Positions 31,953 through 44,123 of a DNA stretch of 64,000 nucleotides are shown piece after piece. Each line of letters starts with the position of its first letter. Position 1 is the first letter of the stretch. The stretch is from Thalassia testudinum. Its lineage: Eukaryota > Streptophyta > Magnoliopsida > Alismatales > Hydrocharitaceae. The stretch lies in the NCBI GenBank assembly GCA_037157565.1, contig JAZHRO010000073.1, positions 94,032,001-94,096,000 on the forward strand, given 5' to 3'. A model generated the notes under the pieces. It worked only from the letters and a program-made list of their open reading frames with translations, was not told the DNA's origin and ran no database searches. Made by a program: the position numbers and the translations under genes.

Positions 31953-33418
31953 GAGTTAGGATGGTAGAGATCCAGGTTGTTGGATGTTAGCAATTAACTC
32001 AGTTTGCAAGTTATCCAATGATGTCTTCATTTGCTTCATAAGTTGAAGCATGGACCCTTGGATTTCCACCATCTGTCGGTTTAAATCAGCCTGCCCTGCA
32101 GATTGTTGGGCATTCCAAGATGGCTAAGTAACTGGTCCTGGGGGCAACTAGGTGTATACTTGACCCTGACCCATAGGTCTTTGAGATGCATAGTTGCTGG
32201 GTTGAGTTTGGGTCTATTGCCCTTGACTTTTCCAGGAGAAGTTAGGGTGGTTCCTCCAACTCGAGTTATAAGTGTTGGAATATGGGTTGGACCTAACATT
32301 TTCCTGCATTGCATATGCATCCTCATAGGATGAGGATGGAGAGAAGGAAGGATCGGAAAAATTAGGATCAAAGGCCCCAATTTGAAACCCATAAGGTTAT
32401 GAGAAATCTTGGCTCACAAGATGAGCCGATTCAAGTTGGTTCATGAACTCCTGCCCCGTGGGAGTTCATGAAGAATGGAATCCAGAATTCTAGGATTGAG
32501 TTGGTGTAGAAATGTTTCCCGAATTCCCAAACATCCATTCTTCCATTCTTTTAGCAACCAAGTCCTTTTTATCAAGTTTATTACAAATCAATTCCATGTC
32601 AAATGAATGAGAATCCTATATCTCATTAGCATTTGACCTGGGTTGTTGGGACTGGTTGAATGCATCCATGGAGGTGTGATTAATTGAGTTCTTGCTCATT
32701 TCCTTAAATAGGTCATATGCGCTATCTGCATCCCTGTTGAGGAAATTACCTCCGCAAGAGGCATCCACATGATTACAGAGTTGTCCAACCAACCCATGAT
32801 AGAAAATCTGCACAAGTTGCCATTTCGACACCTCATGGTGTGGACACTTCCTCAAGTTCTGGAATTGCTCCCAGGCACCATGAAATGATTCCCCTGGCCA
32901 TTGGGTGAAAGTGGTAATCGCCTGTCGCAAGGCATTGGTCCTTCCGATAGGGAAGAATTTCTTCAAGAAAGCTGACTTAAGAGCAGCCCAAGTTTCTATC
33001 GGCCTTCCTATGGTCCGGTACTAATGTGCAGCTTTATCCTTGAGAGAGTGGGGGAAGAGCCTCATGATCATTTGCTCTTCATTCACATTCCTTGCTTTGG
33101 TGGTCTGAACCAAAGTGGTCAGATCCTCCAAGTGCTGGAATGGGTCCTCCGAGCCAAACCCTTGGAAATGATTAATCAAACTTAAGACTTGGGGCTTGAT
33201 TTCTATGTCTCCGGCGGGAATAATGACATCGGGACGTTCCCCATAGTTTGAAGGATCATAAAAATCCTTCAAGGGCTGAGTACCCTGACCATGCATACAT
33301 TGGAATCATTGCTGCATCTGCTACAATTCTTTCAACTACCTCTGAATGAGCTCCTGCTGGTTCGGGAATGGTCTAAAGGTCCTTCCAATCTAGGGTTCAA
33401 TGACCTCCTTCCAAGCAT
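31953..33418 (-). pseudogene. gag: Gag of element F, N-terminal and capsid parts, decayed
   Basis: The start is the minus-strand ATG at 33416-33418 (MLGRRSLNPRL), as in B and A. The capsid domain is clear from SEDPFQHLEDL, LFPHSLKDKA, KFFPIGRTNALRQA and QIFYHGL (33020-32760). The C-terminal motif WRNHPNFSW lies near 32240, followed by a coiled-coil stretch (about 32000-32090). Stops and at least two frameshifts (between 33418 and 33296, and between 32616 and 32392) disable it. It continues on the far side of G. Compared with A, this shows the family's normal Gag with its capsid core. Confidence 0.85.
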
Positions 33419-34485
33419 ACACTAGAAGGAAGTTGGAAGGACGGGGAAGAGAAGGAGCCCTTCAGCACAAAAATACAAGCTTGTCCTTAGGTTGGGTAGT
33501 CTAAAGGTCTACAGACTCTCAGAATCCATCCTAAGATTATGGATGATTTACTCTACTTATGTCCAGGCAATCCAACCAGTTAAAAGGAGGGACTGGGGAG
33601 AAGGTTCTTCCTTTGGCTTGCACCTCTAATTCCTAGTGTACCCCCCAGTCACAGTTGTTTGATGCTCCTCCCCTAGCTAGACATCAGGTTGACTAGTATA
33701 AGCAGGTTAATTGTGAACAATCTAAATCTGGATCCCGACAAGCTAACCTATCCTTAGGGCCAATGTCTAATCAATTTTAGTTAGGCTTGGGACAATGGTG
33801 CTTCAGGAATGTGATGGGCCCTTAATGGGTTGTGCCCTTAATGATTTGTTTGAGAATGTGTGAATGTGCACAACCATGCAGTTTTCAAGCAAAATGATTA
33901 ATGATGAGGTGAGTTGTAGGGTTCGAATCTTCCTTAGTAGCTTTTAGGATTCAAATATTAGGTGTATTCAATAAAGTTTTGTGAGGCAAACCAAGTTTTG
34001 AAAGCACGAGTTCAAGTGTTTTTCCTTTATAAATCAAAAGAATATGGAGTGCCTGGCTTGACCTAAATATTGAATCTTATGGGGCAGCTACAAATGAGTT
34101 TCTTTTAAATTAGGTGGTGCGACCCAAACAATTCAATCAATCAGCCCAAATGCACCATCGATTAAGGCACACAAAAAGGTGATTAACCTAATATGATTTC
34201 TACTCTTTTATGTGTTGAATAGTACCGGGTCCACAGGTTGGAATCCTGGTTTAGTAGATGAAAAACAAGTCAGGTTATGTGCCTCCAATGTGGGTGTATA
34301 AAGTGTGTAAATTGATTTATCCCACAAAAAGTATCTTTTTGTTTTTTTTTTGTTTTTATAAAATGTGGAGGTGAAATGGATGAAGGTGGCAAACAAGAAC
34401 ACAAAGTCTATCCTAAGGTTTATGCAAACACCTAAGTAGATTGACTCTTGGTTATGGGTGTGTCGAAATGAAACTAGTGGAGGGG
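33419..34485 (-). other. Leader of element F, with the conserved leader block
   Basis: On the minus strand it aligns with the leader of element I (about 50790-51560), especially 33562-33677 (AGGGGAGGAGC...GTGCAAGCCAAAGGAAGAA). No clear TGG-type primer site follows the LTR end at 34486, where the minus strand reads CCCCTCCACTAG, so the primer site is decayed or of another type. Confidence 0.7.
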
Positions 34486-37241
34486 TGTTCGCACGCTTTT
34501 GTGGGGTTTTAAAAGATAACACGTTGTAATATAGCCGACAAAACGTTCAAACAAATATAGAGAATTTTATTACTCGAAAAACTAGAGTCTCCGAGGTCAA
34601 ACACAGGGAGCAATCTCAGTACTTTCAAAACCAAAGAATACAACTTTTAAATGAACATAATTGATTCAAAGAGAGAGAGTTATAAAAAGTATTGCTAAAA
34701 GAGAACAAAATTGGACGTCTGATTTCTTTATCAGACGTCTTAAAAGTAGAGTCTTCTTTCTCTCTTCTTTTTCGTTGGCTCTTCTTTTCTTCTGATCCAC
34801 AGATCTTCTTCTTCCTTGAACTTCTTTCTCTTCTCTTCTCTTCTCTGCGAAGACTTCTTCTTCCTGCCTTTGTTTCCCCTCTGCCTTCTTCTTTCTTTTT
34901 GTCTTTTCTGCAGTCCTTCCTTCTCTCAGATCTCTGCCTTGCTCGACGTCCTTTCTTCAGAGGTCCTTCTTCTGCTCTTCTATTTCTTCAGTTCTTCTTT
35001 TTGCTTTCCTTCGCCTCTTCCTTCTCTTCTTTTTCCTTGCTGTAGCGACTAAGTGTTCGCTTCTGCCTCTCTTCCTTCTTCCCTGTGCATACCACAGCCA
35101 ATGCAAATTCTACCCCCTTCCCTCTACCCAAATGTCTCTCTCTTTCTTTGCAATTCGCTCAAGGACGCTCTCCCAGAGCCACACGGGTAATCGGGTCGGA
35201 TTTCGCACCCGGGACCAGGTGCACCAGCAGGTGGGTGATGCGCGAGGAGTGCTCAGGATAGGGTCAGGTCGGATCCCGCCAGATCCGCGAGGTGAAACTG
35301 CGGACGAGGCAGGCGTGGGTCGGGTGAGGGACCTCACCCCTGTGTGTTCGAAGGCGATAAGCAGATAACACAAAAACACTTTAAACCATACCTGCGTGTT
35401 GCGTTTCGCCGATGTGGGACTATCTGGTCCGCCCCAATTTCGCGCGCGCCTGCAGAGCGTCCTTCGTGCAATTGCCAAGGCTGGGAGCTTCGCAGCGCAC
35501 CTTGCTGGCCCTGATCGCTTCGCAACACTCGCACGAGCCTGCTGCGCCTGGAGCCTGGAGCTGCTGCGCCTGGAGCTGCTTCGATCGTCAATGGCAGCAG
35601 GAGCTGAAACCTGTCAAACACGAGCACGGCCTATTGGCCTAATCAGACCAGCTGGGCACCTTCGCCGTGGCACGGCGAAGATGGTGCACGGTGGTGCAGG
35701 CCGCAGGACGACCTAGGCGTGCATGCCTAGGTCAACCTGTGGCCGAAAGTGTGGGGTTGTTCGGGGGACTGTGGTGGAGGTGTAGAAGGATGATGGATGG
35801 GTGGAAGTTGCTCCTGGTGGTGAGGTGGAGCCTCTGAGTTGGTCGGCGAGCTGTGTGGAGGGGCGGAGTGGTGGATGCGGCTCGCCGGAGGTCGGTCGGA
35901 GGCGAGGAAGATGGAGGTGGTCAGGTACTGTCAGGGGGCGATTAACTAAAATAACAGGGGGAAAAGAGAGAGGGGAAGATGGAGAAGGTATCTGGAGTAG
36001 TTTGGAAGGAAGGGAGGTAGCGGAGTGGACGGTGCGTAACTGCCATCGTTGGGGAAGAAGAACCCTAAGGGAGGAAGCGGTGACGAGGATGAGGTCAGGA
36101 GAACGCGCGCCTGGTACTGCGCGACGCGGGAGAAAGAGGCGGAGTTGACTCTGCTGCAGGTATGGCAGCAGAGCGACGAGAAGGATGGGAGGAGGTCGCC
36201 GGAGCTTGCGGGTCTCTTGGCCGAAGATGGGAGAGAGGAAAGTTTGGGGGAATCTCCGTCAATACCAAGTTGAGGATCTGTGGCCGGGACTGGGGATCCT
36301 TTTATAAGTGTTGGCCGAACCTTTTAGCGCGTGGAGATCGCGCAATCACCTCCGCCGGCTCACCATAGATGGAAAGAGGGTGGATACCCAAATCTCTCGT
36401 GCGTTCGCACGAGAGATTGGGTTTACACCAGCGATTGTGATTGGCTTTAGAAGGAAGGGAATTCCTCAGAGAATCTCCCTTCCATTTCTGGGAGGGAATC
36501 TCTGAGGGATTAGAGAGGAATCCCTCTCTAAACCTCGTCGGAGATCGGTTCTACCCTAACAATGGCAGCAGCACCTGATTGCAAAGGTGGCGAGGAACTT
36601 AGGGGCTCTCTGCAAAGATATTCAAAAGATAGGGATCAAGTTGTGATTTGGGTGTACTAAGTTGCAAAGTAGGTCAAGATGACCTCCCCTTAGGTCCAAA
36701 TTTTGGTATAAACCTAATTTGGACCCAAGGAATCCAATGGTGAAGTTGGATTTTAGGTTTGACCTCATTTGACTAGACATTTTGCGTAAAAACCCAAATG
36801 AGGTCAATTAATGTGCTAGGACCCTAATCTACGTCAAACTGGGTTCCAAAGGCCAAATTAAGTGTTCTAAACCCTAGAGGATACTTTTCCATGATTTTTA
36901 GAGGGTTTACTTGATTTTTATCCTGACCATAACCTTGTTAATTTAAGTGGATTTATTTTAGGTTACCAAATGTCATTTAATTCCTAGATTGCACATAAAC
37001 CCATTTCTGATTGACTCAACCCACTTTTTATCTCATTTAGACCATTTGACCTATGTTTTGCTTCTGAGAAATCCCGTTTATGTACTGTAATGGTAAAATT
37101 ACAGTTTTACCCTTTAATTCATGTTTCCTTCTCAGAGCTCTTATTCCTTTATTTAAGCCTTCTTCTAGGTTATGTAGGAGCTTTTATCTTCTTTATTGGG
37201 TCAAAATGAGCTAGTTATGGCTCATGATGAGGCTCTCATCA
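34486..37241 (-). repeat. 5' LTR of element F
   Basis: A 2756-bp LTR. In sense it starts TGATGAGAGCC and ends GCGTGCGAACA. Its relative is solo LTR J (44124-47085) in the opposite orientation. TATA box TTTATA/TATAAA at 36301-36306 (minus sense). Perfect hairpins upstream of it lie at 36391-36402/36407-36418 and 36510-36518/36523-36531. A CT-rich tract lies at 34740-35050. The far end of F is gone, so no TSD can be confirmed. Confidence 0.85.
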
Positions 37242-37433
37242 AGGGGGAATGTGGGGGACACTTACAAAGTACTCTACCCTCACTTTACTCCGGTCTACTG
37301 CACTTGGATCTCCATGCTAGGGTACCTGCAAGAAAATAGATCAGAGATAAGAGAAGTTTGTGCTATGTAAATGCAAAGAAGTGCAGAAAATAATAAAGTA
37401 AATTCCGTTGCTTCCTCGACAATGGTGCCAAAA
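37242..37433 (-). mobile_element. Leader stub and primer site of element H
   Basis: The minus strand matches the start of the leader of element I (50321-50500), including the block around GTACCCTAGCATGGAGATCC. The primer site TGGCACCATTGTCGAGGA is at 37413-37430 (minus). It is cut at 37241 by the LTR of F. Confidence 0.75.
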
Positions 37434-40400
37434 TGATTAACATGTTTCAAGTGTTTGAAATTAGGGGTTAAGAGTAACATGTCACTGTAGTCACAAAACT
37501 CGTCATCAAATAAAATTTTGTCGAAACTCCAAGGGAGTCTCTGGTCGAATAAAGGGAGGCGACGTTTACTTTAATTGAAAACTGCACTTCATTTTATTTG
37601 TTTTTGGTATTTTGAAGTTTTATTTTTGTTTTTGTGTTTTTGAAATAATAAGACAAGTAGAATAGATGGAACAAATATGACATATATTACTCTAATGTCA
37701 ATTACAATGATCTATGAAAGCATAAAAAAGAAAGAGGTGAGAAGGAATCTCTTAAATTGGTTGTTTAGCGAGATGACGATGCCTGGTGGAATCTTGGACG
37801 AAAGAGGTGAGGAGCGTGATGACAGAGGTGAGATGCAAGAGGTTGTCAAGTAGAGGAAAGCTTCAACGTGGCTCCGAAATGGAGGTGAGGAGGCAAAGAT
37901 GATCTGCTACCGGAATGGAGGTGAAAGGACGGCTCCAAGGCGACCTATGAATGGTGATGGGAAGAGGGAGGAATATTTGGTAAGGCAAAGGTTTGGTACA
38001 CTAATAGGCGCCTTGGGAGCTTGATAGTAAGCTCTAACGGAGCGTTAGTAGGCTTGCTAGAGCTTAGGAGTAGGTAGGAGAGGAGTAGGTAGAGATGAAG
38101 AGGAATGGGGGGTGTAGGGGTGTTTATATAGTGATGGGAGGAAGAGCATCCCATGCACCGACATTCAGCGACAGCTACAAGCATCACTAAAGGCCGCTCA
38201 AGCTGTCGCCAAAAGATCCATGCCTCTTCATTGCCTTGGCTGGCGCATGCACTATGCAGGTCATTTAGTGACAGCTGTGTGTTTGCGAATTTGTAGAGTG
38301 CATGTTTGACAAGGAAAATGCATCATAGTATAGTGCACAATACGATCCAACGTAGATATTTAAAACATAACAAGACTTGAGTCTCGGTCGTTCATCTCTG
38401 GGAGGCGTTTGTTTTACTTTTGAATTCGATCTTTCACCATTCTACTCTGCTTAAAATTGCATGCTGGTTTCCAGTCTTCTGATTAAAATTTCACCACTTC
38501 TATTATGAACCCTGATTACGTGCTCGTGTGTTAAATAGATGACAAAGGTGAAAGTGTGAGTTTCTGTGTGCACAATTCTGGTGAGGTGGTGACTATTTAC
38601 AAAAAATGCATCTATAGTCAGATTTTCTATATTTTCCGGAAACGACATGCTTGTTGCAAAATATCAGGAATTAAAAATAGGCAACATTAATCACAAAAGA
38701 TATTGCAATGAGCTCATGATGATTCTCAACACGTAGACATATATATATAGAAAATATATTTTTTCATTCATTTATTTGGAGAGTGTTTGCAACATGAACT
38801 TGTAGAAGAAAGCTTGTACATGAATGCTTAAAAATGTGGATCTAGCTATCAGAAAACGATCGCATACAAGAATCTACGGGGGGGATTTTGCATGCATCAT
38901 TTGGGGAGAATAAGGACTACACTACTAAGCAGTAATTAAAAGCAGTGAAACTATGAAGAGCATAAACTACTAATCCAGATCTAGCAGAACAAAAGGGCAT
39001 TCGGAGGTGGTCTCCGATGGCCTTGGAGTGGTCAGGAGGAGAATGAGGGATGGCCAATGGAGCTTAGGCCGGCCCTTGAAGAGAGGTTGGAGTGATCCAG
39101 CATCCCGGCATGGTGTACTTCATGGTGGTGGTCAACTCGTGGAGATGGAGTGGAAGTGGCTAGCCTAAGTGGAGGTGGATGTGAATGGAGCCAAGGAAGT
39201 GAATGCGTGCAAATGGCCACCCCTTGGGTCTTTTTATAGACCTAAGGGACTCTCTCTAGAGAAGTGTGGAACTCTCTAGAGAGAGTTCAAGAGTGGCCGG
39301 CCAAGTGGTTTTGAGATCCAAAAAATGTGGATCTCAATTTGAATGCCTGTTGGTTGCTAAATTTGGCAACCAAGAGTTGCGCCACTTGGAGAGAGTTCTA
39401 GAGAACTCTAGATGTGTGGGAGTGCATGAATGGGTGTGTGTGTGTGTGTGTGTGTTGGTCATGTCCTAGGTGTCTAAGAGGTCTAGGTTAGGTCCTAAGG
39501 GGTTTAGGTAGGTGTATGCCTTGAATTAGTGTTACAAACCCTAATTGCTAAGGGGAAATTGCAATTAAACTTAACCTAAGTTTAATTGAATGAGTGTGAA
39601 CCTAATTGAGAGTGAAATAACTCAATTAGGTTGGGTTTAGGTCAATTGGACTCTCACTAACTCCAATTGAACTTGTGTGGGTTGAGATCTAAGCTCAATT
39701 GGACTTAATGAGTCCAATTGATTTAGGTGAATGTAATTGACTTTGATCTAAGTCAATTGGGTTTGGTCAGGACCTAATTAGGTCCTTAGGTAGGTCTAGA
39801 GGTGATGTACTAGGGTTAGGACACCTTAATTTAGGTTCCTATGAGGTTGGGATTAGGTCTAGGGAGCTAGAAATCCAAGATCAAGGCTTGAATCTCAAAA
39901 CAGGAACTGGAGACCAATAACAGACGTCCAAAAATATGATCAGACAACTTATACTAAAAAATCAGAAGTCCAGACTTCAGCTCTGGACATCCAATCTGAG
40001 TTAGGGGGAAATCTAGGTTCTGTTTTGGGTATTCTATAGAAATTAGACGTCTGACAAAGTGTCTGGACGTCCAATAACATTGCAGAAGTGGGTTTGAGGT
40101 GTGCGGGAGTTGGCTAAGGGTCCTGGACGTCCTATAACTTATCTGGACATCCAGATAAGGGTTGGAACTAGAGTTTTAGGGCTTCCTAGGGTGCTGTCAC
40201 CTAATCTAAGGGTGGCCAAGGCTTGGGGGAAGTCTTTAGGCTATCCTAGGGCTAGGATGGACCTAAGCTCTTCACATTTTACTATTTTATTCCTACTTAA
40301 TAGAATAGCAAACCTGAACTCCCTTACATCATTATTCCTACATCTAATCTAAGCCTTCTACTCCAGCTCTGCTGCAACACCCGTTATTCCTGATCCAGCT

Positions 40401-41523
40401 TCAGATCCTACTCCAAATCCAGCTCCTGATTAGCTTATTGCCTACAATTCACATAATGCACTTAATCAGCACATTATAACATTATTTTATGCATAGTTAA
40501 AGGAAAGCAGTAAAGATGCAGATAATGCTTATGCATGCATGAATAACCCTAACTTATGTTAAGTCCTAGCTTAATCTAGGTCAATTAAAACCTATGATTG
40601 CTGCGCAATCAAAGTGTCACTAAAGGCCCACTCTTCTGTCGCTGCAAATCCTATGCCTGCTACTCACGCTTGCTTGCTGTCGCTGAGGTTGGATGTGTCG
40701 TAGCCGTTGGATTCAGAAGTGAACGGCTGAGATGGCATAGAGATTGCGCCTCTTGATCACACGTGAGATGGCACATTCACGAGGAGCATTAGTGACTGCG
40801 TGCAGCATTCGCACTCATCCAACAGCGCCATGTGGTGACGCCTTCACTGCTTGATTGTGCCCGCGCTCATCCAAGGGGTGTAATTCTATGCGCATGCTCT
40901 TCGCAAGATTGCCTCCCCCCCATCGCGGCTCAGACTCGCGCTCGTGGTTTGTGAGCGCGTGTCTTCACCAATGCGCCAAGGCCGCGGTTTGTTGAGTGGA
41001 GGGAGCGGTGTAGTTGCTCATCTCAACCATTGGATGAGGATCCAATGGCCGAGATGAGGCCATCCTTGAGCTGCCTGAGGCCGGGTGAGGAGTTTAGCCG
41101 TGGAGCGCACATCTCAGTTGTTGGATTGAGATCCAACGGCTAGGATCTCATCTTGCGGTAGGCTTGGGATGCCTTGGCTCAGGTTGGGCGACCTGGATGA
41201 CGCCACGTGGTGCCATCTAGGCCGTCCGTCTTCTTCTTCTTGTGGAGGGTGCTACAGAGCTCTGATCGGGGTGATTCTCGTGTTGACGAATTGCGATCGT
41301 TGCTCTGAATCCATCCATACGGTCGGATTTGTCATCTGAAGCCCGTAAAGATGTCGCACTGCCTCCTGGTCATGTAAAATGACAAAATTAATGTACATAA
41401 TAAAGAACTATCCTAAATGCAATGCAATGGATGTTTGTGCAATATTTATATCATGATATGCAATGCTAGGCCTAGGAACTATCGTAAATAAGCATTTTAC
41501 AATGAATTTATGCATGTTTATCA
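37434..41523 (-). repeat. 5' LTR of element H (I-family relative), interrupted by K
   Basis: Sense ends are TGATAAACATGC (at 41523) and ...CATGTTAATCA (at 37434). It aligns with the LTRs of I at both borders and around a TATATAAA at 38123-38130 (minus). Solo LTR K splits it at 38280-40611. Net length is about 1.75 kb. The CACTAAAGGCC and TAGTGACAGC motifs inside resemble CACTA subterminal repeats. Confidence 0.75.
38280..40611 (-). mobile_element. Solo LTR K (B family)
   Basis: A 2332-bp minus-strand relative of LTR B. In sense it starts TGATTGCGCAGCAATCATAG, nearly identical to B, and ends near TCGCAAACA. TATA box at 39232-39239. Both sides belong to LTR H, so it is solo. Flanks CTGTG and AAGTG agree at only three of five bases, so the TSD has decayed or the left border is off by a few bases. 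Many U3 inverted repeats of B are kept, with altered loops. Confidence 0.8.
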
Positions 41524-43530
41524 AAGCTTATCTGGTTTGGGAAAATCTTTTGGGTCATTGCGTGGCCAACTTTATTTAAAACTATTGTTTGTACTGTGTA
41601 GAGTTCACAAGACATGATAATGCATGCCTATGTGGCCATCATCTCCAATTATAAATTGTATTTTTGGTGTGCATTAGCATGTAATTAGCATGTAATTGTT
41701 ATGAATCAAGTAATGGTGTGCATTTGAAGCACAGGGAAAATCAAACACTATCCCCTAGTCTTTCTGACTTTTATGGTCAGATCTTTCTGTGCTGTAGGTT
41801 TGGTAGCATATGATGCTCTGTGTTTTGGTGAGCCCTTCAGAAAGAATCCATTTGAAATGGAAATTATTTAACTAGCAAGGTTTAATGGAAGCAAATCTCA
41901 AGCCAGATGTTAGTTATTGCAAATGTGAGTTGAGATTAGAATAGAGATATCGCATATGTTGGAAAGTTGGATCCTGAAAGCAATAGGGAGCACTTGGGTG
42001 GATTTTTCTTTTTCTTCAATTTACAATTGAAAAGAGCTTACTATTAATGAAATTACAATCTGACATAAGAACACAATCAAAATAGAGCATCGCTTCCAAC
42101 TCCCATCATTCCTGTGATCCACACCTACCTTTAGTTGAACACATGGGCAAAGATTTTTTTGGTTGATTAGGAGAGGAAGCTTGGGGGTTCAAGGGTGGTT
42201 ATTTCAATCCAAGAAGAGTATAATCTTTTAGCTATCTTTTAGTTGTGGGAATGCAATATGATCATCTTCCATGAGTAACCATTATAAGGGGTGAAGGCTC
42301 GCCCTTTTTTGTGAGCATTCAGTCATCCTAGCCCCTTAACCATAAAGGAATTGAGAAATATGAAAATGATTTAACCTAATTTGGAACTTGGCATTTGAGG
42401 AAGGCCTTGTTCAAATTCCAAGAAGCATAATAGGCTTTGTGACCATTGTAAGTAGATTCAACTAATCAATGAGTATCAACTTATGGAAGGTGCATTATTT
42501 ATTTCAGTATGATTTGTGATGCATGATCTGGTCATGCACAATAACATAACTTGTTCATTAGTAGCTATTCTCACCTAATTACTTCCTTCTTGTTCTTATT
42601 CTTCTTGTAATCAATCTTTTGATCAATGCTTGTCTTGGAATTATACTAATGCCAATCCTTGAACCTTATTGCAGAAGGAATGATTCAGAACTAAGGACAT
42701 GCTTGCTTAATTATCTCCAGGGCATTCATTGCCATGCTTCCTTATCGGAGTTGTGCTTGTTCCGGCAGAAGGCCTCAACGCTTCTGCCGACATGTTGTAT
42801 CATTGTGAATGTTCCATTGGTTGTTGAGATGGGAATAACGATACTTGGTGTGCTGCTGATAATTGTTCAATTTGTCTTGGTGTGCTATCTAACCAATCAC
42901 ATTTGTTGACCATCTCTCTTTCCATATAGCATGGGCTTGGACCTTTCCAAGGGGATTGTTCATAACAACCTCAAGGTAGGAGTTATCGACCCTGCAATGA
43001 GTAAAGTGAAGATTATATAGGTACAATACTTGCATATATAATGTAGCATCAATTTAATGAGAGAATGCTACTAAAGATGGAAGTTATTGCATATATGACG
43101 CAGTCATAACAATGGATTTACTGCAACTATGACAAAGGCCAACTCCCAATCACAACACAAGGAAGCGAGGCTACAGACATATAAGATAGGCTTCTTGAAT
43201 TGTTGGTCTTCACAAGGAGAATTTTGCATAGCTAAAGAGCATCTTGGGCTTCTAAATAGGGATGATGTGAAGCTCTAAAGAAGCATTGCAACGTGGGATG
43301 GATGCCAAAGTTTTATGATTTTGCAGATGATTTTAGTTGGCTTGATGAAGTGCTTCATATGTTAGGATCCTCATTGTATTTTATTTTTTCTATATTTTTC
43401 TTTTTTTTTCTCTTGTATTACCCTTAAGAGGAGCCTATGTACTTTGATGATCCATGAAGTCAATAAAAAAGACTTTGTACTCATGCTCGTATGTTTTGAG
43501 CTTGATAAAAAAAATTATTTCTTAGTAAAG
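41524..43530. other. Unassigned stretch, possibly the interior of a CACTA element or old retrotransposon 3' region
   Basis: About 2 kb with no recognisable protein. Phrases such as GTGAGCATTCAGTCATCCTAG resemble 3' regions of Athila elements that I have seen, but this is weak. AATAAA-type signals occur near 43463 in an A/T-rich context. The left edge abuts LTR H and the right edge runs into CACTA-like subterminal repeats. Confidence 0.3.
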
Positions 43531-44100
43531 AAAAAAATTAAGTCTTACATACAGAGACATCATTAAAGTGAATCAATAGTAGCAATTAAATGGCAAAAGA
43601 AAGTGCCATTAAAGTATATAATTAGTGATGATTTAGTGGCACAAGAAAGTGTCATTAAAGCAAATCAATAGTGGCACTTTAGAGACATAAATAATTGTTG
43701 CTAAATAATATTAGGAGGCAATTAAATGGCAAAAAAAAGTGTCACTAAAGTAAATAAATAGTGGCAATTTAGTGACAAAAGAAAAAGCCATTAAATGACG
43801 GATATAGCAATACTAATGGTGTCAGTTAAATTGCCACTAATATAAATTAATAGTGGCAAATAGTGGCAAATAATTGCCACTGTACAAGATCATTAGTGAC
43901 ATTATTTGCGACAATTAAAGTGCCACTAATATCATTGATTTAGCGGCAATTGTACAATTGCTGCTAACCTTTTAGTGACGCCAATGAAGGCGACAAAAAA
44001 GTGACAGTTATTTTAAGTGTCGCTAATTACATATATCGACAAATAAATGGCCTATAGTGGCAAATATTAAATGCTGCTAAAGGCCATTTTTTTTGTAGTG
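43531..44100 (+). mobile_element. Terminal region of a CACTA (En/Spm-like) DNA transposon
   Basis: The plus strand ends GGCCATTTTTTTTGTAGTG at 44100, which reads CACTACAAAAAAAATGGCC on the other strand, the usual CACTA terminus. The preceding 550 bp are packed with subterminal motifs TAGTGGCA, TTAGTGAC and GCCACTA in both orientations. The opposite end and any transposase are not seen; LTR H probably truncated it. Possible TSD AAG at 44101-44103 cannot be tested. Confidence 0.8.
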
Positions 44101-44123
44101 AAGGTCATTTTGAGCTTGCTTAA

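Noticed and set aside
42619..42909. 96-codon ORF with hydrophobic C-terminus in the unassigned stretch
   Set aside because: No recognisable family, no start or splice context, and the length is expected by chance in 2 kb.
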